Assembly (NCBI GenBank): GCA_013361065.1 | Contig: JABWAK010000006.1 | Span: 1-50,409 of the forward strand | Source: Bacteroidota bacterium | GTDB taxonomy: Bacteria; Bacteroidota; Ignavibacteria; UBA10030; UBA8401 | DNA: 50,409 bases | Reading direction: 5' to 3' | In this document: positions 6,729-16,626 of the stretch, in pieces | Layout of the letters: every line of letters starts with the position of its first letter | How positions within the stretch are numbered: the stretch's first letter is position 1 | Position numbers and translations under genes: made by a program | The notes under the pieces: model-generated | The model's input: only the letters and a program-made list of their open reading frames with translations | Databases searched by the model: none | Told to the model about the DNA's origin: nothing

Positions 6729-8120
6729 ATGAAGCGAACCGGCCCTCACCATACGCTCATCGCTGCGGTCCGGACGTTCGTCAAGAAGAGAGCGTTATTG
6801 CGTCCGAATCAGCAGGTGATCGCCGCCGTCAGCGGCGGTGCCGATTCCATGGTGATGCTGCATGTGCTGATGGAATTGCAGCGGCTGTGGAAACTGAGGA
6901 TCATCGTAGCACATGTGAATTTCAGTCTGCGGGGCAAGGAATCGGACGGCGACGAACGGTTCGTCCACTCCGCAGCAGGCCGGCTGGGACTTCCCTTCTA
7001 TTCTATGCGGGTGGATGCGGCCGCAGAGGCTGCCCGGTCGAAATGTTCCGTGCAGGAAGCGGCCAGGGACCTCCGGTATGCATTCTTTGAGTCGCTGCGG
7101 CAGTCCCTCGGCGCGGATCTGATCGCCACCGCACATCATGCGGATGACAACACCGAGACGATGCTGATCAATTTGCTGCGTGGCAGCGGCGTGGACGGTC
7201 TGGCAGGGATCCCCCCGAAACGCGGCGCGGTCATCCGGCCGCTGTTGTGCGTCACCCGGCAGATGATCGAGGAGTTCGCGGAGGAACGGAAGATCCGGTT
7301 CCGCAATGATTCAAGCAACGGAACGGATGATTATACGCGGAACCTTTTGCGCCGCCGTATCGTCCCTACACTCATGCGGCGGGTGAATCCCTCCCTGCAC
7401 AGCACGATGATGCAGGAAGCGGAGACCTTCCGCACGATGGCGGAGTTCCTGCGCGGGGTCACCGACCGATCGTTCCGAGAATGTGTCACCGGCACATCCG
7501 TCATGCTGGAACCGTTCCGCCGGCTCCATCTGTTCCTTCAGCAATCGGTGATGCACCGGATGCTGAACGAGACAGGAATCGAGACGACCGCAGCCGCCAT
7601 CACGGCGGTCACGGAACTCGCCGGCCGGCAGAAAGGGACCGTTGTCGAACTGCCCGGTGGCTGGTGCGCTGAGCGGACCGCGGACCGCATCCTCCTCCGG
7701 AACTCCGGCAATGCTGCTCCCTTCCGCTACGAATTGAGCGGACCGGGAACGGTGACCGGCGAAAGCTTCACGCTGACGCTTTCCAAAGGGAAAGCACGGC
7801 GCAATAAACGGACCGACGGTTCGTCTATGGAATATGTCGATGCGGCACGGATCACCTTTCCGGTGACCGTCCGGTCCTGGCAGTCCGGGGACCGGTTCCA
7901 GCCGCTGGGGATGACGGGACGCAGGAAACTGAGCGACCTGTTCAGCGGCCTGAAGATGACAGAGCAAGAGAAACACCGCGTGCCGGTCGTGGAGTGCAGC
8001 GGCAACATCGTCTGGGTGGCAGGGGTACGACTGGATGAGCGGTACAAATTAACCGATTCCACAACCGCAGTATATACATTGACGGTACACCACCATGGCA
8101 AAAAAGACGGTCGTCGTTAA
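6729..8120 (+). CDS. tilS: tRNA(Ile)-lysidine synthase
   Basis: TilS converts C34 of the CAU-anticodon tRNA-Ile to lysidine using ATP and lysine, which lets the tRNA read AUA. The start is set at ATG 6729 (463 residues) because AAAGGA lies 8 bases upstream and the PP-loop then falls at the usual place: SGGADS at 35-40. The N-terminal core continues with HVNFSLRGKESDGDE, CSVQEAARDLRY and ATAHHADDNTETMLINLLRG, all typical of TilS. The C-terminal part has the RSWQSGDRFQPLGM and KLSDLF signatures of the TilS C-domain. It overlaps hpt by 26 bases and is followed by ftsH. The tilS-hpt-ftsH order is widely conserved in bacteria and supports all three calls. Confidence 0.95.
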   Translation: MKRTGPHHTLIAAVRTFVKKRALLRPNQQVIAAVSGGADSMVMLHVLMELQRLWKLRIIVAHVNFSLRGKESDGDERFVHSAAGRLGLPFYSMRVDAAAEAARSKCSVQEAARDLRYAFFESLRQSLGADLIATAHHADDNTETMLINLLRGSGVDGLAGIPPKRGAVIRPLLCVTRQMIEEFAEERKIRFRNDSSNGTDDYTRNLLRRRIVPTLMRRVNPSLHSTMMQEAETFRTMAEFLRGVTDRSFRECVTGTSVMLEPFRRLHLFLQQSVMHRMLNETGIETTAAAITAVTELAGRQKGTVVELPGGWCAERTADRILLRNSGNAAPFRYELSGPGTVTGESFTLTLSKGKARRNKRTDGSSMEYVDAARITFPVTVRSWQSGDRFQPLGMTGRRKLSDLFSGLKMTEQEKHRVPVVECSGNIVWVAGVRLDERYKLTDSTTAVYTLTVHHHGKKDGRR

Positions 8121-8655
8121 CAACGAGGAATTCGCACCCTACATCGATCAGAAGAAGATCGCGGCACGCATCAAGCAGCTCGGTAAGAAGATCAGCCGGG
8201 ATTTCAAAGGGAAGTCCCCCATCTTCATCGGCGTGCTGAACGGTTCCTTCATCTTCTTCGCGGACCTCATCCGTGAGGTCACCATCGAATGCGAGGTCGA
8301 TTTCCTGAAGCTCTCCAGCTACGGCGATGCGAAGGTCTCCTCCGGCAATGTCCACCTGCTGAAGGACCTCAACAGTCAGATCAAGGACCGTCATATCATC
8401 ATCGTGGAGGATATCATCGATTCCGGACTCTCCATCGATTTCATCAAACGGCTGCTCCTGGCACAGAACCCAAAATCGTTTTCCGTTGTTTCACTGTTAT
8501 ACAAGGCGAAAGCGGTCAAGATCGATTTCCCGATCGAATACATCGGGTTCAAGATCCCCAACGATTTCGTGGTCGGATACGGTCTCGATTACGCCCAGAA
8601 AGGGAGGAATCTCCCGGCCGTGTATAAGATCGTCGAACAGAAGAAGAAGAAATAA
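8095..8655 (+). CDS. hpt: Hypoxanthine(-guanine) phosphoribosyltransferase
   Basis: A 186-residue purine salvage enzyme that makes IMP or GMP from hypoxanthine or guanine and PRPP in the cytoplasm. The PRPP-binding loop is VEDIIDSG at 104-111. The N-terminal IGVLNGSFIFFADL and the SSYG loop at 74-77 match the HPRT family, and DFVVGYGLDYAQKGRNLP near the C-terminus is the base-binding region. Length is normal for bacterial Hpt. It begins 26 bases inside the end of tilS, which implies translational coupling, and precedes ftsH by 86 bases. Guanine versus hypoxanthine preference cannot be judged. Confidence 0.95.
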   Translation: MAKKTVVVNNEEFAPYIDQKKIAARIKQLGKKISRDFKGKSPIFIGVLNGSFIFFADLIREVTIECEVDFLKLSSYGDAKVSSGNVHLLKDLNSQIKDRHIIIVEDIIDSGLSIDFIKRLLLAQNPKSFSVVSLLYKAKAVKIDFPIEYIGFKIPNDFVVGYGLDYAQKGRNLPAVYKIVEQKKKK

Positions 8656-8741
8656 CTGCATTCACGGGCCTGAACGGCCCATAATCATCGTCCGGCACCG
8701 GCGCACACCCGGCACGGAACGATCCGGAGTACAGAAGAACC

Positions 8742-10853
8742 ATGTCTGAAGAAAAGAAGAACGAGCAGAACAAGAACAACGAGAAACGTCCGTTCCTCCC
8801 CAAAATGAAGCGTCCGAAGGCCCCGAACCGGAACGACGACGAGTTCAACTGGGGGAAGGTGTTCCGGGTGGTCTTCACCTGGTCCCTGATCGTTATCGGC
8901 GTGTTCGTGGTGATGAACGTCGTCAAAGGTCCGGAAGCGACCGAATACGAGGTCACGTTCACACAATACCAGGAGTTCCTCAAGGCCAAGCAGATCGCCA
9001 AAGCGACCGTGAAGAAGTCCAGCCTGAACGACTTCGACTTCCACGGCATCATGCGCGAGCCGCAGGAGATCACCCTGCCGACCGGCAAGCGGGTGAAGGT
9101 GGAGAAGTTCACCCTGACACTCCCCTACACGAACATCGATGATGCGGTGATCGCTCAGTGGAACGAGAACAATGTCGCCTTCACCATCTCGAAGGAGGAT
9201 GGCATCTGGACCAACATGCTCATCACCGTCCTTCCTTGGGTGCTCATCATCGGCGTCTGGATCTTCATCTTCCGGCGGATGCAGGGGGGCGGGACGAAAG
9301 GGATCTTCTCGTTCGGCAAGAGCCGCGCGAAGATGCTGAACGAAGGACAGATCCGCATCACGTTCGCCGATGTGGCGGGCGCGGATGAGGCGAAAGTGGA
9401 ATTGCAGGAGGTGATCGAGTTCCTGCGCGACCCGGCGAAGTTCCAGCGGCTCGGCGGCAAGATACCGCGCGGTGTGCTGCTGCTCGGCCCTCCGGGCACC
9501 GGCAAGACCCTCCTGGCCCGTGCCGTGGCCGGAGAGGCAGGCGTCCCCTTCTTCTCCATCAGCGGTGCCGATTTCGTCGAGATGTTCGTCGGTGTCGGCG
9601 CCAGCCGTGTGCGCGACCTGTTCGATCAGGGCAAGCGGAGCGCTCCGTGCATCATCTTCATCGATGAGATCGATGCGGTCGGACGTCACCGCGGCGCCGG
9701 ACTCGGCGGCGGTCACGATGAACGCGAACAGACGCTGAACCAGCTGCTCGTGGAGATGGACGGCTTCGAACAGAACAACGGCGTGATCCTCATCGCCGCC
9801 ACGAATCGTCCCGATGTGCTCGACCCGGCGCTGATGCGTCCGGGCCGCTTTGACCGTCAGGTGGTGGTGGACCGTCCGGACGTCCGCGGCCGCGAAGGGA
9901 TCCTGAAAGTGCATACGAAGAACATCCCGCTCGCGCTGGACATCAAACTGGAGACGCTGGCGAAAGGGACCCCGGGTCTCTCCGGTGCGGACCTCGCCAA
10001 TCTGGTGAACGAAGCGGCGCTGCTCGCCGCGCGCAAGAACCAGAAGGAAGTGACGATGCGCGACTTCGAGGAAGCGAAGGACAAGGTGATGATGGGGACC
10101 GAGCGGAAGTCGATGCTCATCTCGGACAAGGAGAAACGGATCACGGCGTATCACGAAGCCGGACACGTGCTCGTGGCGAAGTACATCCCGGAATCCGATC
10201 CGGTCCATAAGGTGACCATCATCCCGCGCGGCCGCGCCCTCGGCGTGACCACCTCGCTGCCGATGGATGAGAAGCACACCTATTCCAAACGGTACCTGGA
10301 GGCGCTGCTCGCCATGCTGTTCGGCGGACGGACGGCCGAGAAGCTCGTCTTCAACGAGTTCACCACCGGCGCCGGCAACGACATCGAACGCGCCAGCAAC
10401 CTGGCCCGCAAGATGGTCTGTGAATGGGGCATGAGCGAACGGATGGGACCGCTCACCTACGGAGCGAAGGAAGAGGAACTGTTCCTGGGCCGCGAGGTGA
10501 CGAAGCACCGCGACTACAGCGAGGAGACCGGCAAGATGATCGACGAGGAGGTGAAGAAGATCATCTCCACCGCCGAGAAGCGCGCCATCGATATCCTCTC
10601 CACCAACATCGACAAGCTGCATGCCCTCTCCAATGTCCTGCTGGAACGCGAGATCCTGGACAGCGAGGAGATCGACAAAGTGCTGCGCGGCGAACAGCTG
10701 CCGGCCATCGTGAAGAACGGCAACGGTCCGGCAGCGCCGGCTGCGGCCCCTGCCCCGGCGACAGCAGCACCGGCACCGGTCCAGGCAGCGGAGGAACCGA
10801 AAGCGGAAGCGAAACCGAAACCCCGCAGCCGCGCCAAGAAACAGCAGGGATGA
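8742..10853 (+). CDS. ftsH: ATP-dependent zinc metalloprotease FtsH
   Basis: A 703-residue inner-membrane AAA+ protease that removes damaged membrane proteins and selected regulators. Visible in order: a charged N-terminal tail (1-37), a membrane segment (about 44-60), a periplasmic domain, a second membrane segment (about 158-178), Walker A GPPGTGKT (249-256), Walker B IIFIDEID (304-311), the second region of homology ending RPGRFDRQ (367-373), and the zinc site HEAGH (471-475). The C-terminal tail is Ala/Pro/Lys-rich and low in complexity. The stop codon overlaps the next start (ATGA at 10850-10853), so the kinase gene is translationally coupled. It is the third gene of the tilS-hpt-ftsH cluster. 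Confidence 0.97.
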   Translation: MSEEKKNEQNKNNEKRPFLPKMKRPKAPNRNDDEFNWGKVFRVVFTWSLIVIGVFVVMNVVKGPEATEYEVTFTQYQEFLKAKQIAKATVKKSSLNDFDFHGIMREPQEITLPTGKRVKVEKFTLTLPYTNIDDAVIAQWNENNVAFTISKEDGIWTNMLITVLPWVLIIGVWIFIFRRMQGGGTKGIFSFGKSRAKMLNEGQIRITFADVAGADEAKVELQEVIEFLRDPAKFQRLGGKIPRGVLLLGPPGTGKTLLARAVAGEAGVPFFSISGADFVEMFVGVGASRVRDLFDQGKRSAPCIIFIDEIDAVGRHRGAGLGGGHDEREQTLNQLLVEMDGFEQNNGVILIAATNRPDVLDPALMRPGRFDRQVVVDRPDVRGREGILKVHTKNIPLALDIKLETLAKGTPGLSGADLANLVNEAALLAARKNQKEVTMRDFEEAKDKVMMGTERKSMLISDKEKRITAYHEAGHVLVAKYIPESDPVHKVTIIPRGRALGVTTSLPMDEKHTYSKRYLEALLAMLFGGRTAEKLVFNEFTTGAGNDIERASNLARKMVCEWGMSERMGPLTYGAKEEELFLGREVTKHRDYSEETGKMIDEEVKKIISTAEKRAIDILSTNIDKLHALSNVLLEREILDSEEIDKVLRGEQLPAIVKNGNGPAAPAAAPAPATAAPAPVQAAEEPKAEAKPKPRSRAKKQQG

Positions 10854-11506
10854 TCGACGCCGGACATATCGATTATAAGGCGGAGGTCGCACGGAAAGGG
10901 ATCCATCTCACCTCCCTTTCCATCCCGGTCATCTATTATTTCATCGAGCGTGATCTGGCACTGGCGATCCTGGTGCCGGTCACGCTGGCGTTCCTGACGG
11001 TCGACCTGCTGCGCTACTACCATCAGCCGACCGCGACGCTGTTCTATACGATCTTCCGGTTCATGCTCCGCAAGCATGAGCAGGACCATTCCGTGAAGCG
11101 TCTGAACGGCGCCACGAACGTCCTCATCGCCGCCACCCTGTGCGTGCTGGTCTTCCCGAAACTGATCGTCCTCACCGCGTTCCCGATCCTCATCATCTCG
11201 GATTCGGCGGCCGCGCTGATCGGACGGCAGTTCGGCCGTCATCCGTTCATGGGGAAGAGCATCGAAGGGAGTCTGGCGTTCTTCCTCTCCGGACTCGCTG
11301 TCGTTTTCTTCACTCCGAAGGCAGGGTTCGGAACAGCGGAGTATCTCATCGGAGGAGCCGCGGCACTCGTCGGCACCATCGCGGAAGCAGGCTCATGGAA
11401 GGTGGATGACAACCTCTCCATCCCCCTCTCCGTCGGCGCCGTGATGTGGGGACTCTACCTGCTGATCTATCCGACCGCGGACCTGTTCGCCGTAGCCATC
11501 CATTGA
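10850..11506 (+). CDS. Diacylglycerol/polyprenol (dolichol) kinase family membrane protein
   Basis: A 218-residue integral membrane protein starting at the ATG that overlaps the ftsH stop. It begins with [16 protein letters not shown] and has about six hydrophobic segments. The nucleotide-binding part of the SEC59/VTE5/VTE6 family is visible as [13 protein letters not shown] (117-129) followed by GKSIEGS (135-141). The family uses CTP or ATP to phosphorylate polyprenols, phytol or diacylglycerol and is related to phosphatidate cytidylyltransferases. In this context the likeliest substrate is an envelope polyprenol or diacylglycerol, but this is inference. Coupling to ftsH suggests membrane housekeeping. 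Confidence 0.8.
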   Translation: MIDAGHIDYKAEVARKGIHLTSLSIPVIYYFIERDLALAILVPVTLAFLTVDLLRYYHQPTATLFYTIFRFMLRKHEQDHSVKRLNGATNVLIAATLCVLVFPKLIVLTAFPILIISDSAAALIGRQFGRHPFMGKSIEGSLAFFLSGLAVVFFTPKAGFGTAEYLIGGAAALVGTIAEAGSWKVDDNLSIPLSVGAVMWGLYLLIYPTADLFAVAIH

Positions 11507-11559
11507 CCGGACGCGGTTTTCCGCGGACCGGCCCGTTCCACTCACACAACGAGACCATT

Positions 11560-12432
11560 ATGAGCAAACTCAAGTTCGGTCTCCCGAAAGGGAGCCTTCA
11601 GGAATCGACCCTTCAGCTGCTGTCCAAGGCAGGCTTCAACTTCTCTGTCTCCTCCCGCTCCTACTTCCCCTCCGTGGACGATGAGGAACTGGAAGGGATG
11701 CTCATCCGTGCCCAGGAGATCCCGCGGTACGTGCAGGACGGCGTGTTCGATGCCGGACTTACCGGACATGACTGGATCGTGGAGAACGATGTGGATGTGG
11801 TGAGCGTCTGCGACCTCATCTATTCCAAGCAGTCGATGCGCAAGGTGAAATGGGTCCTGGCGGTGCATCAGGATTCCCCGGTGCAGACGGTGAAGGACCT
11901 GGAAGGGAAACGCATCGCGACGGAAGTAGTGAGCATCACCAGAGCCTATCTGAAGAAACACGGAGTGAATGCATCGGTGGAGTTCAGCTGGGGCGCGACC
12001 GAGGTGAAGACGCCGGACCTCGTCGATGCCATCGTGGAAGTGACCGAGACCGGCAGCTCGCTCCGCGCGAACAAGCTCCGCATCGTGGATGTGGTGCTGG
12101 AATCGAACACGAAACTGATCGCCAACACCGCCAGCTGGAACGATCCCTGGAAACGGGAGAAGATCGAGAACCTCGCCATGCTGCTGCAGGGCGCCATCAA
12201 TGCCGGTTCGCGCGTGGGACTCAAGATGAACCTGAAGAAAGCGGACCTGGAGAAGGTCATCGCCCTTATCCCGGCGCTGCGCAAGCCGACCATCTCGCAG
12301 CTCTCGGACCAGGAATGGGTCGCCATCGAGACGATCCTTGAGGAGAAGGTAGTCCGCGCCATCATCCCGCAACTGAAGCGTGCCGGTGCCGAAGGGATCA
12401 TCGAGTATCCTCTCAACAAGGTCATCTACTGA
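11560..12432 (+). CDS. hisG: ATP phosphoribosyltransferase, long form
   Basis: HisG catalyses the first step of histidine synthesis, joining ATP and PRPP. The start is taken at ATG 11560 (290 residues), where [17 protein letters not shown] gives the normal family start; the longer frame reaches back into the previous gene. Substrate-site features include [20 protein letters not shown] and [14 protein letters not shown]. The last 75 residues or so, ending [16 protein letters not shown], are the ACT-like regulatory domain of the long hexameric form, which is feedback-inhibited by histidine and needs no HisZ. No other his genes adjoin it. A histidine ammonia-lyase (hutH) lies about 2.5 kb downstream. 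Confidence 0.93.
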   Translation: MSKLKFGLPKGSLQESTLQLLSKAGFNFSVSSRSYFPSVDDEELEGMLIRAQEIPRYVQDGVFDAGLTGHDWIVENDVDVVSVCDLIYSKQSMRKVKWVLAVHQDSPVQTVKDLEGKRIATEVVSITRAYLKKHGVNASVEFSWGATEVKTPDLVDAIVEVTETGSSLRANKLRIVDVVLESNTKLIANTASWNDPWKREKIENLAMLLQGAINAGSRVGLKMNLKKADLEKVIALIPALRKPTISQLSDQEWVAIETILEEKVVRAIIPQLKRAGAEGIIEYPLNKVIY

Positions 12433-12453
12433 CCATGACGTCCGCAGATTGAT

Positions 12454-13092
12454 ATGAACATCATCATCCGGCCGGAAATGGAGACCGATCACCGCGGCGT
12501 GGAGGAGCTGACCCGCGCCGCTTTCTGGAATCTCTACACCCCGGGATGCGATGAGCATTATCTGGTCCATGTGATGCGGACCCATCCGGATTTCATCCGC
12601 TCGCTGGATCTGGTGGCTGAGATCGACGGGAAACTGGCCGGCAATATCATGTATACCCGCTCCTTCCTTCGCTCCGCAGACGGCGAGCAACGGGAGACCG
12701 TCACCTTCGGACCGGTCAGCGTCCATCCGGACCACCAGCGGAAAGGGATCGGTTCCGCCCTCATCCGCCACACCGTTGCTCTTGTTCAACAGCAACATAT
12801 TCCCGCCATCATCATCTACGGCAATCCTTCCAATTATGTCTCGCTTGGTTTCGTCGGAGCGAAGCGGTTCAACATCAGCACACCAGACGGGTCTTACCCT
12901 TCCGCTATGCTCGTGTTGCCGCTCCGTGAGGAACTGCTGACCGGCAGGCAATGGACCTTCCACGAAAGCAGCGTCTTCTCATTCGACAAGCAGGAAGCCG
13001 AAGCATTCGATGCCGGATTCCCACCGATGGTCAGACAGCACGCGCCGTCGCAGGAACTCTTCTCTATCCTGAGCCGTTCGACCGTACAATGA
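12454..13092 (+). CDS. GNAT family N-acetyltransferase
   Basis: A 212-residue protein with the Gcn5-related acetyltransferase fold. The acetyl-CoA-binding motif A is VSVHPDHQRKGIGSALIRH, with Q95-R-K-G-I-G100. It is preceded by the strand VTFGPVSV and followed by IIIYGNPSNYVSLGF, where family members often have a Y-x-x-x-GF motif. It resembles YhbS-type acetyltransferases. The substrate is unknown. It follows hisG by 21 bases and may be co-transcribed with it, but no functional link is evident. Confidence 0.85.
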   Translation: MNIIIRPEMETDHRGVEELTRAAFWNLYTPGCDEHYLVHVMRTHPDFIRSLDLVAEIDGKLAGNIMYTRSFLRSADGEQRETVTFGPVSVHPDHQRKGIGSALIRHTVALVQQQHIPAIIIYGNPSNYVSLGFVGAKRFNISTPDGSYPSAMLVLPLREELLTGRQWTFHESSVFSFDKQEAEAFDAGFPPMVRQHAPSQELFSILSRSTVQ

Positions 13093-13211
13093 CCGTCCGT
13101 TGCTCCCGGCGCGAGCCGTGAAGAGTTTCCTCTATCGTTCTTGAACTTCCCCCCTTTCCTCCCTACATTGCTGGACCGCCCGACTAATCACTCAATACCA
13201 AGGACAATCAC

Positions 13212-14978
13212 GTGCGATATCCGCTCATCCTGCTGCTCGCCTGTACTCTCGTTTCCGTTGCCCGCTCCGCTGATTCCCTCTTCCTCCGCATCGTCCTGCC
13301 GGAACGGGATACGCTCACTTACAGCGCCGCGCGGCACCGCATTGCGGCATCAACGAACCCTTCTGCCAAAGCGTTCATCAATTATAAAGAAGTGAAGGTC
13401 TATCCGACCGGTGCGTTCGTGGGACTCCATTATACCACCGCCGATACGACCACGCTCCATATCGCGGTGAAGAATGCCGCGGGCGATTCGCTCTACCGGG
13501 ATATCCTGTTCATCAAACCGCAGCCGAAGGTCTATCCGGAGAATGAGATCTATATCGACAATATCTCCGCACCGTCCGAGGATCTCTGGCTGACCGCCGG
13601 GGATATGCTCGAAGTGCGCGCGAAAGCCTCCCCGGGACAGCAGCCGACTTTCAGCATCGACGGCGTTCAGTCCGGCATACCGATGCGGGAACTGACGGCA
13701 AAGAACGGATCAGGGACCGGGACCTATGTCGGTCAATACACCGTCACACCGGAGGATGAATGTGCCGACGCCGCCGTGACCGTCTCCATCAAAAAGAATT
13801 TCTTCAGCAGCGAGAATGCTGCGGCCCGGGGCAAGGTCTCCATCATCCGTGATTCCCTGCCGCGCGTGGCAGAAGTGACCGGGAAGCGGCCGTTCCTGAA
13901 CGCCGGTCTCGGTACCGACCGGCTGGGCGGCGCTAAATTGGGATTCCTGACAGAAGGTGTTCGCGTCATCGTGACCGGCAAGGTCGGGAACCAATACCGG
14001 GTGAAACTCGGCGCAGGCATGGAAGCATGGCTGCCGCAGGACCAGGCGGTATTGCAGCCGGTCAATACGCCCATGCCCACCGCACTCACCGGTTCCATCT
14101 CCGTCACCGGTTCCGAGACCGAGGATGTCGTCCGCGTTGCGGTGGGACAAAAATTACCGTACACCAGCGAACAGCTCACCGACCCGATGGCGGTGATCGT
14201 GAACATCTACGGCGCTTCGTCCAACACCAACTGGATCACCCATCAGCTCTCCGCTTCCGGCATCGCGATGGTCAAGAGCACGCAGGTCGCCGAAGAACAG
14301 TTCCAGCTCACCATACTGCTCCGCTCCTCCCGGCATTGGGGATATGATATCGCGTATGAAGGAACCTCCATGCGCATCCGCATCCGCCGCGCGCCCGTCG
14401 CTGCCGACACGCTGAAACCGCTCGCCGGACTCGTCATCGGCATCGATGCCGGTCACGGCATCGGCAGCGAAGGGGCTAAAGGAGCCACCGGCGTCGTGGA
14501 GAAGGATGTGACGCTCGCCCTGGCAAAGGAACTGAATGCGCTGCTCGCCTCCAAAGGGATCCGCACCGTGATGACACGCGAGACGGATGACAACGTGCTG
14601 ATGACCGACCGCGCGGATAAGTTGCTCGCCGCGAACGTCCATCTCCTGGTGAGCATCCATTGCAACTCCATCGGCGAGAGCGGCGATCCTGAACAGGTGA
14701 AAGGAACGAGCACCTACTATCGGTACCCCGGTTTCAAGAATCTCTCCGATATCATGTACAAACGGATGCTCGCTCTGGGACTCGCGGAGTGGGGCGTTAC
14801 CGGGAACTTCAACTTCTCGCTCAGCGGACCGACGCAGTTCCCGAACGTGCTCGTGGAGACCGCATTCCTCTCCAATCCGGAGGATGAGATGAAACTGCTC
14901 GATCCCGAATTCCGGAAACAGACCGCTGCCGCCATCACTGCCGGTCTGGAGGAATACATCCGTACCGCGATCCGTTGA
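13212..14978 (+). CDS. N-acetylmuramoyl-L-alanine amidase with SH3-like and AMIN-like regions
   Basis: A 588-residue exported cell-wall hydrolase that cleaves the bond between muramic acid and the stem peptide. It uses a GTG start (13212), and residues 1-19 form a signal peptide. Residues about 225-283 look like a bacterial SH3 domain, and about 295-392 an AMIN-like beta region (VVRVAVGQKLPYTSEQL). The C-terminal Amidase_3 domain starts near 405 (IGIDAGHG). Its zinc and catalytic residues are visible: H415, E430 (GVVEKDV), H483 (LVSIHCNS) and E549 (VLVETAFLSN). It probably acts in the periplasm during daughter-cell separation or wall turnover. The long N-terminal half is less conserved and may bind partner proteins. 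Confidence 0.9.
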   Translation: MRYPLILLLACTLVSVARSADSLFLRIVLPERDTLTYSAARHRIAASTNPSAKAFINYKEVKVYPTGAFVGLHYTTADTTTLHIAVKNAAGDSLYRDILFIKPQPKVYPENEIYIDNISAPSEDLWLTAGDMLEVRAKASPGQQPTFSIDGVQSGIPMRELTAKNGSGTGTYVGQYTVTPEDECADAAVTVSIKKNFFSSENAAARGKVSIIRDSLPRVAEVTGKRPFLNAGLGTDRLGGAKLGFLTEGVRVIVTGKVGNQYRVKLGAGMEAWLPQDQAVLQPVNTPMPTALTGSISVTGSETEDVVRVAVGQKLPYTSEQLTDPMAVIVNIYGASSNTNWITHQLSASGIAMVKSTQVAEEQFQLTILLRSSRHWGYDIAYEGTSMRIRIRRAPVAADTLKPLAGLVIGIDAGHGIGSEGAKGATGVVEKDVTLALAKELNALLASKGIRTVMTRETDDNVLMTDRADKLLAANVHLLVSIHCNSIGESGDPEQVKGTSTYYRYPGFKNLSDIMYKRMLALGLAEWGVTGNFNFSLSGPTQFPNVLVETAFLSNPEDEMKLLDPEFRKQTAAAITAGLEEYIRTAIR

Positions 14979-15003
14979 TTACTAATCGTCACGAAGGAGC
15001 ACC

Positions 15004-16542
15004 ATGGTGTTGACACTGAACGGCCGGTCCCTCACGGTCGAAGCACTCACGGCAACGGCGACCGATGTCACCCGGAGGATCCGGCTGGCACCCCAGGCGG
15101 TCGCCGCCATGAAACGTTCACGCGCATTGGTGGAAGAATGGCTGAAGAACGATGAGGTGATCTACGGCGTCACCACCGGGTTCGGCGAGTTCGCCAACGT
15201 CCGGATCCCGTTCGACAAGATCGAGACACTGCAGCGGAATCTCATCGTCAGTCACGCCGCCGGCGCCGGTGATCCCCTGCCGCACGAAGTGGTCCGCGCT
15301 ATGATGATCCTCCGCATCAATGCGCTCGCCAAAGGGTTCTCCGGCATCCGCCCCTCCACCGTGCAGTTCATCGTCTCCTTCTTCAATGCAGGACTCATCC
15401 CGGTCGTCCCGTCGCAGGGATCGGTCGGCTCCAGCGGGGACCTGGTCCAGCTCTCGCACATGGTCCTGACCATGATGGGACATGGACGCATCTACGACAG
15501 CCGCACCGGCAGGACCGCTCCCGCAGCACGGCTGCTTGCCTCGCGGAAGCTGAAGCCGCTCCGTCTCTCCGCAAAGGAAGGTCTCGCCCTCATCAACGGC
15601 ACACAGATGATGACCGCCTTCGCGGCGCTCATCATCCATGAGGCACAGCAGCTGGCGAAACTGGCCGACATCGCCTGCGCCATGAGTGTGGAAGCGCTCA
15701 AAGGGACCGACAAGGCGTTCGATCCGCGCATCCATGCGCTCCGTCCGTATGTCGGCCAGCAGCACGCCGCCCGCAATCTGCTCCGGCTGATGAAAGGGAG
15801 TGAGATCCGCGAATCACACCGGCACGGCGATGACCGCGTGCAGGATGCCTACTCGCTCCGCTGCGCACCGCAAGTACACGGCGCCTCCCGTGATGCCCTG
15901 GCGTACGTGGCGGACAAGGTGGCGATCGAGATCAACTCAGCCAACGACAATCCGCTCATTTTCCCGGATGAGAAGGAGCATCTCGAAGGGGGGAATTTCC
16001 ACGGCCAGCCGATGGCGCTGGCGATGGATTTCGCTTCCATCGCACTCTCCGAGCTTGCGAACATCTCCGAACGGCGTACCGAGCGGATGGTGAACGGCGC
16101 GCTCAGCCGCCTTCCCCGCTTCCTCACCAGGAATGGCGGGCTCAATTCCGGACTGATGATCGCCCAATACACCGCTGCATCGCTCGTCTCCGAGAACAAG
16201 GTGCTGGCACATCCGGCCAGCGTCGATTCCATCCCCACCTCCGCCAATCAGGAGGACCATAATTCCATGGGGTCCATTGCCGCGCAGAAATGCTGGCGCA
16301 TCCTCCACAATGCCCAGACCGTGCTCGCCATCGAGATGATGACCGCCGCGCAGGGAATCGATTTTCACGCACCGCTCGCCTGCGGCAAAGGGACCGGAAC
16401 GGCGTACCGGCTCATCCGTTCAGTTATCCCGCATCTGGACGAGGACCGCATCCTGCATGACGATATCTCTGCCGCACACCGGCTGCTGAAGGACGGCACC
16501 ATCCTGACCAAGGTCGAAAAAGCGGTCGGTCTTCTTCATTGA
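15004..16542 (+). CDS. hutH: Histidine ammonia-lyase (MIO-type aromatic amino acid lyase)
   Basis: A 512-residue enzyme converting histidine to urocanate and ammonia. Tyr54 lies in VIYGVTTGFGEF. The selectivity pair after LQRNLIV is Ser83-His84, the HAL type, not the phenylalanine or tyrosine lyase type. The self-forming MIO cofactor site reads GSVGSSGDL, with S143-S144-G145 in place of the common Ala-Ser-Gly. NSANDNPLIF and SANQEDHNSMG are the other family boxes. AAGGAGC lies just before the start. No hutU, hutI or hutG adjoins it, so either the rest of the Hut pathway is elsewhere or the enzyme has another role. I favour HAL but an aromatic lyase or aminomutase is possible. Confidence 0.85.
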   Translation: MVLTLNGRSLTVEALTATATDVTRRIRLAPQAVAAMKRSRALVEEWLKNDEVIYGVTTGFGEFANVRIPFDKIETLQRNLIVSHAAGAGDPLPHEVVRAMMILRINALAKGFSGIRPSTVQFIVSFFNAGLIPVVPSQGSVGSSGDLVQLSHMVLTMMGHGRIYDSRTGRTAPAARLLASRKLKPLRLSAKEGLALINGTQMMTAFAALIIHEAQQLAKLADIACAMSVEALKGTDKAFDPRIHALRPYVGQQHAARNLLRLMKGSEIRESHRHGDDRVQDAYSLRCAPQVHGASRDALAYVADKVAIEINSANDNPLIFPDEKEHLEGGNFHGQPMALAMDFASIALSELANISERRTERMVNGALSRLPRFLTRNGGLNSGLMIAQYTAASLVSENKVLAHPASVDSIPTSANQEDHNSMGSIAAQKCWRILHNAQTVLAIEMMTAAQGIDFHAPLACGKGTGTAYRLIRSVIPHLDEDRILHDDISAAHRLLKDGTILTKVEKAVGLLH

Positions 16543-16569
16543 TCGTCAGATTTCCACTGTCCGGACATC

Positions 16570-16587
16570 ACGGGGGGATTTCCCCGT
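16570..16587 (+). other. Short hairpin between hutH and add
   Basis: ACGGGG (16570-16575) pairs with CCCCGT (16582-16587), and CCGTTTTTTCC follows shortly after. It could be a weak terminator for hutH or simply an intercistronic hairpin. Confidence 0.3.
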
Positions 16588-16626
16588 ATCCGTTTTTTCC
16601 GTATATTAAGGAGAAAGAGGATTCAC

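Noticed and set aside
8685-10892. A 735-codon open frame on the strand opposite ftsH
   Set aside because: It mirrors the GC-rich ftsH gene, is rich in His/Arg/Asp runs and has no family motif. FtsH on the other strand has every catalytic motif.
11542-12963. A 473-codon open frame opposite hisG and the GNAT gene
   Set aside because: It spans two well-supported genes and their gap on the other strand and has no motif.
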